Source: an uncultured Paracoccaceae bacterium (lineage in GTDB: Bacteria; Pseudomonadota; Alphaproteobacteria; Rhodobacterales; Rhodobacteraceae). From it: a DNA stretch of 64,000 bases. The notes beneath the pieces are model-generated. The model did no database searches. It was not told where the DNA came from and worked only from the letters and a program-made list of their open reading frames with translations. The stretch lies in assembly GCA_947499635.1 (NCBI GenBank), contig CANMPD010000005.1:124001-188000 (forward strand), written 5' to 3'. Below are positions 17,589 to 25,355 of the stretch, one piece after another (the first letter of the stretch is position 1; each line of letters begins with the position of its first letter). The position numbers and the translations under genes are program-made.

Positions 17589-18567
17589 GAAGCGCCTCCG
17601 GTGAGCTTAAATTCAAATAGGGTGTGCGGGCATGATCCCAAAACAGCGCGGCCCCGTCGCGTCCGGTCAGATGAACCGCGCTGCCTTCGGTAATGTCACC
17701 GCAAGCCGTTGCGCAGACACCGTGATCGCCAAAGGCTTTGCACACGGCCTCGGCATTTTCGGCGGCAACCGACAACAAAAAGCCAAAGCTGGGAAAACTG
17801 CGCAACCACCGAGCCATATCCACGCCCTGCGGCTGAGGCAGCCCCTCGAGCTGGATGTTGATCCCAACCCCCGAGGCTTCGGCCAGCATCAAAGCCGTGC
17901 CCACAATACCACCTTGGCTGATATCTTTGCCCGACCGAACCAATCCGGCTTCGGCAAGATTTGGCAGGATTTCCATGTTTTTACGCAATGTACCAGGCGC
18001 TGTTGTCAGCGCAGCGTTCCAATTGTCAAACGGTTCGCGATAATTGCCATTCAGATCAATTGCGCAGATCAACACATCCCCCGGGCGCGCTGAAAAGCTA
18101 GAAATTACCTGCTTTGCGTGACCCAAGATCGACACTGCCAATTGCAGTTCTCCGGTGTTGAGGTTGGTGTGCCCGCCAACGATAGGCACACCATAGGCGC
18201 GCGCAGCTGCTTTCATTCCGGTCAGTACAGGCTGTGCCTGCTCCGCGTTTGGGGCCCAAATCGCATTGGTCACGCAACGTGGACGCCCCCCCATCGACAA
18301 GATATCCGAGATGTTGACCATCACACCGCACCAACCCGCAAACCACGGATCGGCCTGTACAAACGCATTTATGAACCCTTCGCAGGCAAACAGATCATAT
18401 CCATCTGCGGTTGGTAAAACGGCGCAATCATCCCCGGGCTGCCCTTCGCTTGTAGCCGTCAATCCAAGCGTCGCGGTGCTTTGGGCAATATCCAATTTAC
18501 CGCGGATGGACGGGTGCTCGCGCAACGCGCGCGCCATTTGGCGAACAGAGGCAGGCGATTTGCTCAT
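17581..18567 (-). CDS. nitF: Nit1C AIR-synthase-like protein (sll0787 family)
   Basis: A 328-residue protein of the PurM/SelD/ThiL-type ATP-binding superfamily. It has GDDCAVLPTADGYDLFACEG, a conserved GVMVNISDILSMGGRP segment that binds metal-ATP in PurM-like enzymes, GVPIVGGHTNLNTG, and SQGGIVGTALMLAEAS in the C-terminal half. Family members phosphorylate an amide or carboxylate oxygen to drive cyclisation or amination. The ATG at 18567 overlaps the GNAT stop (ATGA). The position in a fixed cluster suggests it activates the product made by the nitrilase and radical SAM steps; the true substrate is unknown. Confidence 0.88.
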   Translation of the reverse strand: MSKSPASVRQMARALREHPSIRGKLDIAQSTATLGLTATSEGQPGDDCAVLPTADGYDLFACEGFINAFVQADPWFAGWCGVMVNISDILSMGGRPRCVTNAIWAPNAEQAQPVLTGMKAAARAYGVPIVGGHTNLNTGELQLAVSILGHAKQVISSFSARPGDVLICAIDLNGNYREPFDNWNAALTTAPGTLRKNMEILPNLAEAGLVRSGKDISQGGIVGTALMLAEASGVGINIQLEGLPQPQGVDMARWLRSFPSFGFLLSVAAENAEAVCKAFGDHGVCATACGDITEGSAVHLTGRDGAALFWDHARTPYLNLSSPEALHA

Positions 18568-19112
18568 GACACCCTCCGCCGTGTAGACAGAGCTTTCCAT
18601 CCCGCCATCGGGTCAGTGATCGGTGGATAGGCGGCCAAATCGGCTTCCATCTCCATATGAGGGACGCCGTGTACCTCTATTTCATTCAAGGCAGTCCAAT
18701 GCAGGCGCTGGAACAACTTGACGTTTTGCATCTGAACTTGCGCCAAAAACCGGTCACAGCCACGGCCATGCGCCGTCGATACGGCGAGCCGGATCAGCTC
18801 GGCACCCAAACGTCCCATACGTCGGTGACTGTCTGCCACAGCCAGACGCGACCCCCGCCAGATACGCGGGCTTTCTTCGTGGATCCGCACGGTGCCCACC
18901 ACTTGATCCGCTTCGGAGGCAAAGGTGCTGATCGCAGCAAGCGGCATTGCGATATCGTCGATCGCATCGCGGTCATGACCAACAAAAATCTGCTGTTCAT
19001 CGACAAAGACCTTGCGCCGCAATTCTCGCACACCGTCAAGTTCCCAGGTCTGCGAGGCTGCACGGATAATGAAATCAGGGGATAAAAAGGCCCGTGGGCG
19101 ATGAATGCTCAT
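18564..19112 (-). CDS. nitE: Nit1C GNAT N-acetyltransferase (MSMEG_0567 / sll0786 family)
   Basis: A 182-residue GCN5-related acetyltransferase. It has the expected core: VDEQQIFVGHDRDAIDD early, VGTVRIHEESPRIWRGSRLAV (beta4-5 region), and the acetyl-CoA loop RRMGRLGAELIRLA (variant of Q/RxxGxG/A) near residue 105. It transfers an acyl group from CoA to an amine of an unknown intermediate. In many genomes this domain is fused or adjacent to the AIR-synthase-like protein, as here. It overlaps the neighbouring genes on both sides by 4 bases. Confidence 0.87.
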   Translation of the reverse strand: MSIHRPRAFLSPDFIIRAASQTWELDGVRELRRKVFVDEQQIFVGHDRDAIDDIAMPLAAISTFASEADQVVGTVRIHEESPRIWRGSRLAVADSHRRMGRLGAELIRLAVSTAHGRGCDRFLAQVQMQNVKLFQRLHWTALNEIEVHGVPHMEMEADLAAYPPITDPMAGWKALSTRRRVS

Positions 19113-20209
19113 GACACACGCAGTTTTTCATAGACCGACAACGCAGAGCACGCGCCGCATTTACCACACCCTGCCTTGATGCTCTCGGCACTCATACCTG
19201 CGCGCACGATCATTCCCGACAGCGGCTTTAAAATACTGGCCATAAAGTCAGAATTCGGCGCGGGATGGCTTTCCAGCGGCGTTCCGGATACGGGAACAAA
19301 TGGCACGACAAACGGGTACACCCCGATGTTGCACAGCTCTTGCGAGGTTTTTAAGATCGCCTCTGGGGTGTCACCAAGACCTGCAAGGATATAGGTCGAG
19401 ACTTGCCCACGGCCAAACACCTTAACGGCCGCCTTAAAGCTGGAGAAATATTTCTCTAGACTGACCTGCGCCTTGCCCGGCATGATACGGGCGCGCACCT
19501 CTGGAGTAACAGCCTCGAGGTGCATCCCCAATGTGTCCACACCTGCATTGAACATGCGCTCGTGCCAGATGTCATCTTCGGGCGGCTCACATTGTGCCTG
19601 TATCGGCAAGTCCACCACCGCTTTGATCGCTGCGGCACTGTCGACCATAACTGCCGCACCGCGATCTTTGCCAGCAGGCGTGCCGGTGGTCATAACCATA
19701 TGTTTGACGCCATCCAGCTCAACCGCAGCCTTGGCGACCTCGGCCAATTGCTGTGGTGTCTTATGGGCAATCGTCCGCCCCGCCGCCAAGGATTGGCCGA
19801 TAGAACAAAACTGACAGGTCTTTTTGCGACTCTCGTAGCGAATACACGTCTGCAAGACGGTTGTCGCCAGCACGTCTTTGGAGTGCAGCGTCGCGATCTT
19901 GTTGTACTCCACACCATCTGCGGTTTTCAGATCATAGAACTTAGGCCGCGATGGAAACCGCACTTTTCCCAGAGAAACCCCAGATTTCGTCACCTCTGCC
20001 AGACCACCTGCGTCAGGAGCCTGCACCAAATAGGGACTGTCAAAGGCGGGTGCCGTGTGTACTGGCACCATGACCGTCGTATTCCCAACAGTCACCGCCT
20101 TGTGGTCCGTGGGCCCTGCCCCGCCACGACGACTTTCTAGGCCCGCGCTTGGGTCAACCAGACGCATCCCACGCGTTTGTAATTCATTGATCAGCTCGGC
20201 TTCAGACAT
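19109..20209 (-). CDS. nitD: Nit1C radical SAM protein (MSMEG_0568 family)
   Basis: A 366-residue radical SAM enzyme. The cluster-binding cysteines are Cys122, Cys132 and Cys135 ([18 protein letters not shown]), spaced CX9CX2C rather than the usual CX3CX2C. The barrel contains [14 protein letters not shown] and [20 protein letters not shown], and the C-terminus has a further CGKCGAC motif (Cys348, 351, 354) that could bind an auxiliary cluster. It resembles the biotin-synthase/lipoyl-synthase branch in layout. It is proposed to perform the key carbon-centred step of the Nit1C pathway; the substrate is unknown. The start at 20209 overlaps the nitrilase stop by 8 bases. Confidence 0.88.
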   Translation of the reverse strand: MSEAELINELQTRGMRLVDPSAGLESRRGGAGPTDHKAVTVGNTTVMVPVHTAPAFDSPYLVQAPDAGGLAEVTKSGVSLGKVRFPSRPKFYDLKTADGVEYNKIATLHSKDVLATTVLQTCIRYESRKKTCQFCSIGQSLAAGRTIAHKTPQQLAEVAKAAVELDGVKHMVMTTGTPAGKDRGAAVMVDSAAAIKAVVDLPIQAQCEPPEDDIWHERMFNAGVDTLGMHLEAVTPEVRARIMPGKAQVSLEKYFSSFKAAVKVFGRGQVSTYILAGLGDTPEAILKTSQELCNIGVYPFVVPFVPVSGTPLESHPAPNSDFMASILKPLSGMIVRAGMSAESIKAGCGKCGACSALSVYEKLRVS

Positions 20210-21182
20210 CTTCGATCTCCACTTCGGGGGTTACGGTCAGGTCTTGGGCGTTTTCAATGCGTCGAACCGTCGACGCAGGGCGGGCATCATGAACCAGATG
20301 CAGCAATTCAGGGCGGGCATAATGGCCCACGCTGTCCATCATACGTTTGCGTTTGGTCACCAGCTTCATGTCCAGATCCGCAATCAAGATCCCCTCCCCT
20401 TCGGTCAAAGGCGGCACAACATGACGCCCCTCAGGAGAAATGATGCAGGTCATGCAACCGTCGCGCAGACCTTTTTGCAGCTTGGGGTCATCCGAGACGC
20501 TGTTGATTTGCTCGTCGGTCAACCACCCCGTCGCGTTGACGACAAAGGCACCGGACTCTAGCGCGTGGTGACGCATGGTGACCTCAATCTGTTCACCAAA
20601 GATTGGCCCCACCAAACTTCCTGGGAATTGCGCCACATGAATTTCTTCGTGCTGCGTCATCAAAGCATAGCGGGCAAGCGGATTGTAATGCTCCCAACAG
20701 GCCAACGCGCCAATGCGACCCACTTTGGTCTCAACCACCTTCAGGCCAGCGCCATCGCCCTGCCCCCAGATCATGCGCTCATGATAGGTTGGTGTAATCT
20801 TGCGTCGTTTTAGCGCCAAAGACCCATCGGCATCAAAAACCAGCTGCGTGTTAAACAGCGATCCTTCGTCGCGCTCGTTTACGCCCAGAACAACAACGAC
20901 ACCATGTTTGCGTGCCGCATCAGCCACGGCTTCGGTTTCAGGCGATGGCACAACGACGGCTTCGTTATAAAGGCGCAGGTGCTCTTTGCCCTGCAACATC
21001 GGCGGCAGCACGAATGAGAAATACGGATAATATGGCACAAAGGTTTCGGGAAAAACGATCAGCTCTGCGCCCTTTTGGCTGGCCTCGGCAATGGCATTCA
21101 AAACCCGCTCAATCGTGCCGGCTCGGCTGGTCAAATCTGGAGCAATCTGAATTGCAGCAGCACGGACGATGTTATCTGACAT
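20202..21182 (-). CDS. nitC: Nit1C nitrilase (sll0784 / Nit6803 family)
   Basis: A 326-residue nitrilase-superfamily enzyme. The catalytic triad is visible as Glu46 (FPETF), Lys128 ([12 protein letters not shown]) and Cys162 ([11 protein letters not shown]); CWEHYNP is typical of true nitrilases, which turn R-CN into R-COOH plus ammonia. A second helper Glu is in PTYHER. The start MSDN at 21182 has GAAGGAAG at a suitable distance; longer in-frame starts (21197, 21254) lack one. The cyanobacterial relative is known for aliphatic and aromatic nitriles, but inside this cluster the natural substrate is undetermined; Nit1C genes have been linked to use of cyanide as nitrogen source. This is family knowledge, not shown by the sequence. 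Confidence 0.92.
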   Translation of the reverse strand: MSDNIVRAAAIQIAPDLTSRAGTIERVLNAIAEASQKGAELIVFPETFVPYYPYFSFVLPPMLQGKEHLRLYNEAVVVPSPETEAVADAARKHGVVVVLGVNERDEGSLFNTQLVFDADGSLALKRRKITPTYHERMIWGQGDGAGLKVVETKVGRIGALACWEHYNPLARYALMTQHEEIHVAQFPGSLVGPIFGEQIEVTMRHHALESGAFVVNATGWLTDEQINSVSDDPKLQKGLRDGCMTCIISPEGRHVVPPLTEGEGILIADLDMKLVTKRKRMMDSVGHYARPELLHLVHDARPASTVRRIENAQDLTVTPEVEIEDV

Positions 21183-21278
21183 CGGATCTTCCTTCATAGC
21201 GGGTATTATATCTGGCACGAGGCGGGCATAGGGATAAGGCAGCCCGCGCAACAAAGCGCCACGCGGGCCAGCACAAAA

Positions 21279-21761
21279 TTACATGGTCCACGTGTCCAAG
21301 ATCACTGCGTTGTCACGCTCGTGCAGCAGCTTCAGATCCAAAACATCCTGTGGTGCAATTGGTGTGATGCCTGGCAACAAGGATGGCTCGCCGTGACCCA
21401 TCAGCATTTGCAGCGCAAAACGGCAGGCGTAAACTTTGCCGCCCTCTTTCATGAACTTGGTCAGGTTCGCAGCATAGTTCTGCGCGCCGGGGAACGCTTC
21501 GTCACCCAAGGTTGGGAAACCGCGCTGTACACCCAAGGATACACCGGGGCCGTACAACAGAACGGATGTCTCAAAACCTTTGCGTTGCAGACGGATGGCT
21601 TGCAAAATGTTTACCAAACCGATGGAGCCTTCAAAGGCAACGGTGTGGAAAGTCACAAGGGCTTTCTGGCCCTCTTCAGCCTGAACATCTTCAAAGACTT
21701 TCTCTTCGTAGTTTACAAAGAAATCACCGTCTTTATGGGCTGGTGTTGTCACTTCGGGCAT
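21279..21761 (-). CDS. nitB: Nit1C conserved protein, DsrE-like (MSMEG_0572 / sll0783 family)
   Basis: A 160-residue protein, first gene of the nit operon. [36 protein letters not shown] and [18 protein letters not shown] give a DsrE/DsrF-like Rossmann layout with a cysteine in the usual place. It belongs to the MSMEG_0572 'nitrogen starvation response' family seen only with this cluster, as far as I recall. GGAG lies 8 bases before the ATG. The name in cyanobacteria comes from induction by nitrogen lack. The biochemical role is unknown. Confidence 0.86.
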   Translation of the reverse strand: MPEVTTPAHKDGDFFVNYEEKVFEDVQAEEGQKALVTFHTVAFEGSIGLVNILQAIRLQRKGFETSVLLYGPGVSLGVQRGFPTLGDEAFPGAQNYAANLTKFMKEGGKVYACRFALQMLMGHGEPSLLPGITPIAPQDVLDLKLLHERDNAVILDTWTM

Positions 21762-21830
21762 TGCGTTCTCCTGTCAATCGCATGTCTCTGCCTTGAGCTA
21801 AGCGATGCGAAAACGAGGACGCCATTGATA

Positions 21831-21992
21831 CATACAATATTGCATTCAATCTAATTGTATTGATTGTATGAATATGCATATAAATTGGACAAATGCCCAA
21901 TGATAAGGCCACGAATTCGAGAAATAAGCGTAATTGAGCAGAAAATTACCTTTCATCCGCTAGATAGATTGTAGGGATTTAAGGCATACAAT
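21831..21992. promoter_or_regulatory. ATACAAT / ATTGTAT repeats in the nit-mocR divergent promoter
   Basis: The octamer CATACAAT occurs at 21831-21838 and 21985-21992, its complement ATTGTATG at 21863-21870, and ATTGTAT also at 21854-21860 (a direct repeat 9 bases from the next). All lie in the 264-bp divergent region between nitB and the MocR-type regulator. MocR/GabR-type proteins typically bind short direct repeats such as ATACCA in such regions, so these are the best candidate operators. Binding is inferred. Confidence 0.6.
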
Positions 21993-22025
21993 ACGCAACA
22001 CCCGCGCAAACATTCGAGATATACG

Positions 22026-23390
22026 ATGGAAAACTGGCATCAAAGAATCACACAATCCGGCAAACCCCGCTATCTTGCGATTGCGGATTGCATTGCACAG
22101 GACATGAAAGACCGGGTTCTACTCCCCGGGGATCGTCTGCCTGCGCAGCGGCGTTTGGCGGATATAATAGGCGTCGATTTCACCACTGTGTCGCGCGGGT
22201 ATTCCGAAGCCATAAACCGAGGGCTCGTGAAATCTCACGTAGGCCGTGGGACATTTGTTCTGCCCCAACAAAGCCTCAGCAATACCAGTGACGAACGCCG
22301 CGCGCTGGCGAATGATCTAACCATGAACGCGCCACCAGAACCCACCGATCCAGAACTGTTGAATCGTATGCGCGCCGGTCTCTCTGCGGTCTCTGATGAT
22401 CTGGTGCATCTGCTGCGTTATCAGAACCCGATTGGCGGAGACATCGACAAAGAGGCCGCCTCGATCTGGTTGTCCATGCGCGGCTTGGTTCCAAATCTTA
22501 ACAGGGTGGCCGTGACTCCAGGGGCTCACGCAACGATGCTGGCCATTTTGACCATCCTCGCCCGTCCGGGTGACTGTATTCTATGCGAAGACATTACATA
22601 TGCAGGGTTCAAAAAAATCGCGGCGCAGCTCAGACTAAAATTGGTCGGGTTGCCGATGGATGACGATGGTATTCTTCCCGAGGCATTAGATGCTGCAATT
22701 GCCGAACACAGTCCGAAAGCCTTATATCTGAACCCGACCCTTCACAATCCAACCACGATGATCGTACCCAAAGGGCGCAGGTTACAGATTGCACAGGTCA
22801 TGAAACGACATGCCCTGCCCCTGATCGAAGACGACGCCTATGGGTTTGTCCTCCCCGACGCGCCGCCGCCTATGGCGACCTATGCGCCCGACCTCACATG
22901 GTATATTGGCGGATTGGCAAAATGTATCGGCGCAGGACTGCGACTGGCCTATTCCGTCGCACCAACTGCACGGGCGAACTTTGCTCTCGAAGACAGCATC
23001 CGCGCGGTCTCTGTGATGGCCTCTCCACTTTCAATGGCGCTCACCACACGTTGGGTACTAGACGGAACCGCCGATCAAATCCGCCGCTTCATCCGTAAAG
23101 AAAGCGCCATCCGCCAAGACATTGCCAAAGACAGCATCACCGAAACCGACTTTGTGGCACACACCCATGCATTCAACATCTGGCTGCGCCTCCCTCAAGG
23201 CGTGACCTGCGCAGCATTGATGTCACATATGTCCAACCACGCTATCGGCATCTCGCCCGAAAGCGCCTTTCGCACTGCGGGTGATCAGGAACGTTATGTG
23301 CGAATTTGCCTTGGCGGCCAAATTCAACGCGACGCACTGCCGCAAACCCTGTCACACTTGAACAATCAAATATGGCAATTATCTCGATAA
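22026..23390 (+). CDS. MocR-family regulator (GntR-type HTH fused to PLP aminotransferase domain)
   Basis: A 454-residue fusion. Residues 15-78 form the winged helix (LPAQRRLADIIGVDFTTVSRGY, ending HVGRGTFVLP). The rest is a fold-type I aminotransferase domain with NPTLHNPTTMIVP, IEDDAYGFVLPD and the probable PLP lysine Lys299 in GGLAKCIGAGLRLAY. Such proteins sense an amine or PLP adduct rather than catalyse. It is transcribed away from the Nit1C operon across 264 bases containing ATACAAT repeats, which makes it the likely regulator of that operon and of itself. The gene ends 20 bases from the convergent rep gene. Confidence 0.9.
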   Translation: MENWHQRITQSGKPRYLAIADCIAQDMKDRVLLPGDRLPAQRRLADIIGVDFTTVSRGYSEAINRGLVKSHVGRGTFVLPQQSLSNTSDERRALANDLTMNAPPEPTDPELLNRMRAGLSAVSDDLVHLLRYQNPIGGDIDKEAASIWLSMRGLVPNLNRVAVTPGAHATMLAILTILARPGDCILCEDITYAGFKKIAAQLRLKLVGLPMDDDGILPEALDAAIAEHSPKALYLNPTLHNPTTMIVPKGRRLQIAQVMKRHALPLIEDDAYGFVLPDAPPPMATYAPDLTWYIGGLAKCIGAGLRLAYSVAPTARANFALEDSIRAVSVMASPLSMALTTRWVLDGTADQIRRFIRKESAIRQDIAKDSITETDFVAHTHAFNIWLRLPQGVTCAALMSHMSNHAIGISPESAFRTAGDQERYVRICLGGQIQRDALPQTLSHLNNQIWQLSR

Positions 23391-23409
23391 GTGCTTGGCA
23401 AACCTGTCG

Positions 23410-24717
23410 TCAGCCAACAAAGGCGTCAGGTTCAAGCTCGTGCCAAAAAGCGATGATATCACTGGCAACCAGCGCAGAACGCCAACCATGTTGACGGAAA
23501 TGTTCTCGATCCAAGTCATGTTCCAGCCGGGTCATGAACAATCGTTTATCGGCATCTCGCTGGGTCGGGTTTCGTCGCGAAACCAAATCTTGAACAATAT
23601 CCAACTGCTGTGCTCGCTCTCTCCGTTGCGCAGCGCGGTCGTCAAACGCAGCACTTTCCTGCACTTGTTCCATACGCCGCGCAGCCGCGATCGCATCTAA
23701 TTTGGCCTGGTCCTCCGCGGACACCTTAACCCCTGTATTCTCTGCTGCGTAATTCCCTTTGATTGCAGCCCGCAAATAGCCAACCGTCGACTTCACATCA
23801 CCTTGCCCTGCGACATAGTTCAGCTTTTCTTGCACATAGTCTGGCCCATGCTCCGTAATCCACTGACGCGCCAATCGATCAGCGACCCCTTGCCCACGCA
23901 AAGCTTTGTAAACAGGTAAGCCGCGGACCCCATCACCATCATCGATTTCAAACATTGTCATTTGTGGATTTTCACGGATCAAAAACCGGATTTCGCTCAC
24001 TGAGCGTCCTTTTTTGCGAATTTCGGGCTCAATATGAATATCTGAATTTTTATTCACCTCAGCCACAGCAGGTTTAATGATCTTGGCATTCAGATGCTTG
24101 TAACTTGTATAGTAAGCAGATTCATCGACGCCCATGAGCTTGCGAAAAATATCCAGTGACCACCACCCTGTGCTACGCGTGCGCACAAAGCGATAGCAAT
24201 TTTCGTATAGTGCCAAACCATGCCCTGATGAGAAATTACGTTGGATGTGAACATTGATCAGCGCAAAAATTTTGGGATCATGCAACTTTTGCGCCAAAGC
24301 TGGGGAATACGCATATTCGCAAATCCCGTTCTTAAGTGTCGCATAAGATAAAAGTGCTGAAACACCCCATTCCTGATGGCCTTGCTCATCCAACATATCC
24401 CATTCGGCCACTGTCTCGGCCAAGGCCCGCAAACTGCCGCGCAGAGTGTCAAAATCATTTGAGTTATATCCGACCATCATCGCAAGTGTCCGCGCATCAA
24501 TTGAATGGTTTTTCGCGGTGGTTAACGTGTCATATGCGTTCAACAGCAACACGTTTGAAAGCTTGCGTTGAAGCAGCGTCAACTTACCGCTGATATGAAT
24601 TGCGGCAACATTCTTTTTCACCGTCTCGCGCGTAAGCGCGCCGGTCAGACGATCCGGGTCAAATACCTCTTGAGAGCTTTTGACGAGGCTCGGGTCTTTG
24701 TGTTCCATTGTCGCCAT
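23410..24717 (-). CDS. Plasmid replication initiator, RepB/Rep_3 type
   Basis: A 435-residue initiator of the Rep_3-like (RepB) superfamily found on Rhodobacterales plasmids. It has the double winged-helix region: LTLLQRKLSNVLLLNAYDTL near residue 50, YSPALAQKLHDPKIFALINV, the diagnostic RTRSTGWWSLDIFRKLMGV with YKHLNAKIIKPAVAEVNKN, then IRFLIREN. A C-terminal extension rich in Gln/Arg (AAQRRERAQQLDIVQDLVSR) follows. It should bind iterons and open the origin. It is divergent from parAB, with a 638-bp non-coding region between them that contains the repeats. A parS-like site lies inside the gene at 23569-23583. The start at 24717 is the longest; Met4 is an alternative, and no strong RBS decides it. 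Confidence 0.85.
   Translation of the reverse strand: MATMEHKDPSLVKSSQEVFDPDRLTGALTRETVKKNVAAIHISGKLTLLQRKLSNVLLLNAYDTLTTAKNHSIDARTLAMMVGYNSNDFDTLRGSLRALAETVAEWDMLDEQGHQEWGVSALLSYATLKNGICEYAYSPALAQKLHDPKIFALINVHIQRNFSSGHGLALYENCYRFVRTRSTGWWSLDIFRKLMGVDESAYYTSYKHLNAKIIKPAVAEVNKNSDIHIEPEIRKKGRSVSEIRFLIRENPQMTMFEIDDGDGVRGLPVYKALRGQGVADRLARQWITEHGPDYVQEKLNYVAGQGDVKSTVGYLRAAIKGNYAAENTGVKVSAEDQAKLDAIAAARRMEQVQESAAFDDRAAQRRERAQQLDIVQDLVSRRNPTQRDADKRLFMTRLEHDLDREHFRQHGWRSALVASDIIAFWHELEPDAFVG
23569..23583. promoter_or_regulatory. parS-like palindrome 1 (GTTTCG-TCG-CGAAAC), inside rep
   Basis: GTTTCGTCGCGAAAC, perfect 6-bp arms and 3-base centre, within the 3-prime part of the rep gene. The identical 15-mer is found at 26037-26051 inside parA, and a one-base variant at 25221-25235. 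Proximity to parAB suggests ParB-binding centromere sites. Confidence 0.62.
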
Positions 24718-24770
24718 GGAATCGCTTACCTGTACTGCTTATGTTTTAGTTAATGACATATTGCCATAAA

Positions 24771-24856
24771 GGCACCCATGCGACAATGAATATTGGAACC
24801 TTTAGCAACACGACCAACAGGCACCCAAATACAGGATTAAGGAACCTAAATACGGG
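24771..24856 (+). repeat. Iteron-like cluster A (rep-proximal)
   Basis: Four degenerate copies with the head GGNACC: at 24771 (GGCACCCATG), 24795 (GGAACCTTTAG), 24820 (GGCACCCAAATACAGG) and 24841 (GGAACCTAAATACGGG), spaced 24, 25 and 21 bases. The last two share AAATAC. They lie upstream of rep and may mediate both initiation and rep autoregulation. Confidence 0.5.
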
Positions 24857-25018
24857 AGGAGATCAAACACCGATGTATGATGCCCGATTCGCAACGCCAC
24901 TCTTTACGTCGATAGCACGCGTCTCTAACGAGGGAAGAAAAAGACCCTAAGCCGCAACTCACCCAGCCTACGCCGCGCTCCGGCGCCCTGCGAGAGTCTC
25001 ACGTGATAACCGCATATA

Positions 25019-25080
25019 GGCACCCTTAATCCCGATGCTGGCGCCCCTAAATCCTGCATATGGGTACCTTTAATCCTGTA
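25019..25080 (+). repeat. Iterons, cluster B: three 22-bp direct repeats
   Basis: Heads GGCACCC, GGCGCCC and GGTACCT at 25019, 25040 and 25063, and cores TTAATCC, TAAATCC and TTAATCC at 25026-25032, 25048-25054 and 25070-25076, exactly 22 bases apart. This is about two helical turns, typical for Rep_3 iterons. An AT-rich stretch follows to the right. Confidence 0.65.
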
Positions 25081-25149
25081 AGTAGATACTACTCATACCG
25101 TAACCGTATACCTAAAATACTCTAAGGTACTGAATAGAAGTACAAATTA

Positions 25150-25183
25150 TAGAATAAAGATTCTAAATATCTTAAAGATTCTA
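25150..25183. repeat. AT-rich repeats next to the iterons
   Basis: AAAGATTCTA occurs at 25156-25165 and 25174-25183. The first copy is half of an inverted repeat TAGAAT-N4-ATTCTA (25150-25165). The stretch is very AT-rich and is a candidate unwinding element or binding site near the parA promoter. Confidence 0.4.
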
Positions 25184-25189
25184 TACGTT

Positions 25190-25219
25190 TTGCTGTCAGT
25201 TATTATTAATAAATATAAT
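25190..25219 (+). promoter_or_regulatory. Candidate sigma-70 promoter of parAB
   Basis: TTGCTG at 25190-25195 and a perfect TATAAT at 25214-25219, 18 bases apart, pointing toward parA. The expected transcription start falls within the palindrome at 25221-25235, so ParB or ParA bound there would block the promoter. Confidence 0.5.
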
Positions 25220-25220
25220 G

Positions 25221-25235
25221 GTTTCGTGGCGAAAC
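25221..25235. promoter_or_regulatory. parS-like palindrome 2 (GTTTCG-TGG-CGAAAC), upstream of parA
   Basis: Perfect 6-bp arms identical to the other two copies, with TGG instead of TCG at the centre. It lies 2 bases after the TATAAT and 120 bases before the parA ATG, so it may serve as both centromere and operator. Confidence 0.6.
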
Positions 25236-25355
25236 ATAAGGCTTTGCATCTAACACACATAAGAAGCAGCCTTTTTCCTAGTAAAATAAAACAATGTGCT
25301 CTAGTTTAAGGGATATAAGCGATAAACACGCACATTGTCTGAGGCAGAGCATAAA

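Larger units (their letters stand above)
24718..25355. other. Origin / partition intergenic region between rep and parA
   Basis: 638 bases without a supported gene. From left to right: four degenerate GGNACC repeats (24771-24856), about 160 bases without obvious structure, three repeats with exact 22-base periodicity (25019-25080), an AT-rich stretch (25081-25220) with AAAGATTCTA repeats, a promoter-like TTGCTG-N18-TATAAT, and a GTTTCG-TGG-CGAAAC palindrome just before parA. This is the arrangement expected of an iteron-controlled origin. No convincing DnaA box was found by eye. Confidence 0.7.

Noticed and set aside
21762-22025. Sigma-54 promoter for the nitrogen-related nit operon
   Set aside because: No TGGCAC-N5-TTGC element could be found on the minus strand upstream of nitB.
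24718-25355. DnaA boxes or a CRISPR-like array in the rep-par intergenic region
   Set aside because: No good TTATCCACA match was seen, and the repeats are short, degenerate and 21-25 bases apart without unique spacers, so they are iterons rather than CRISPR.
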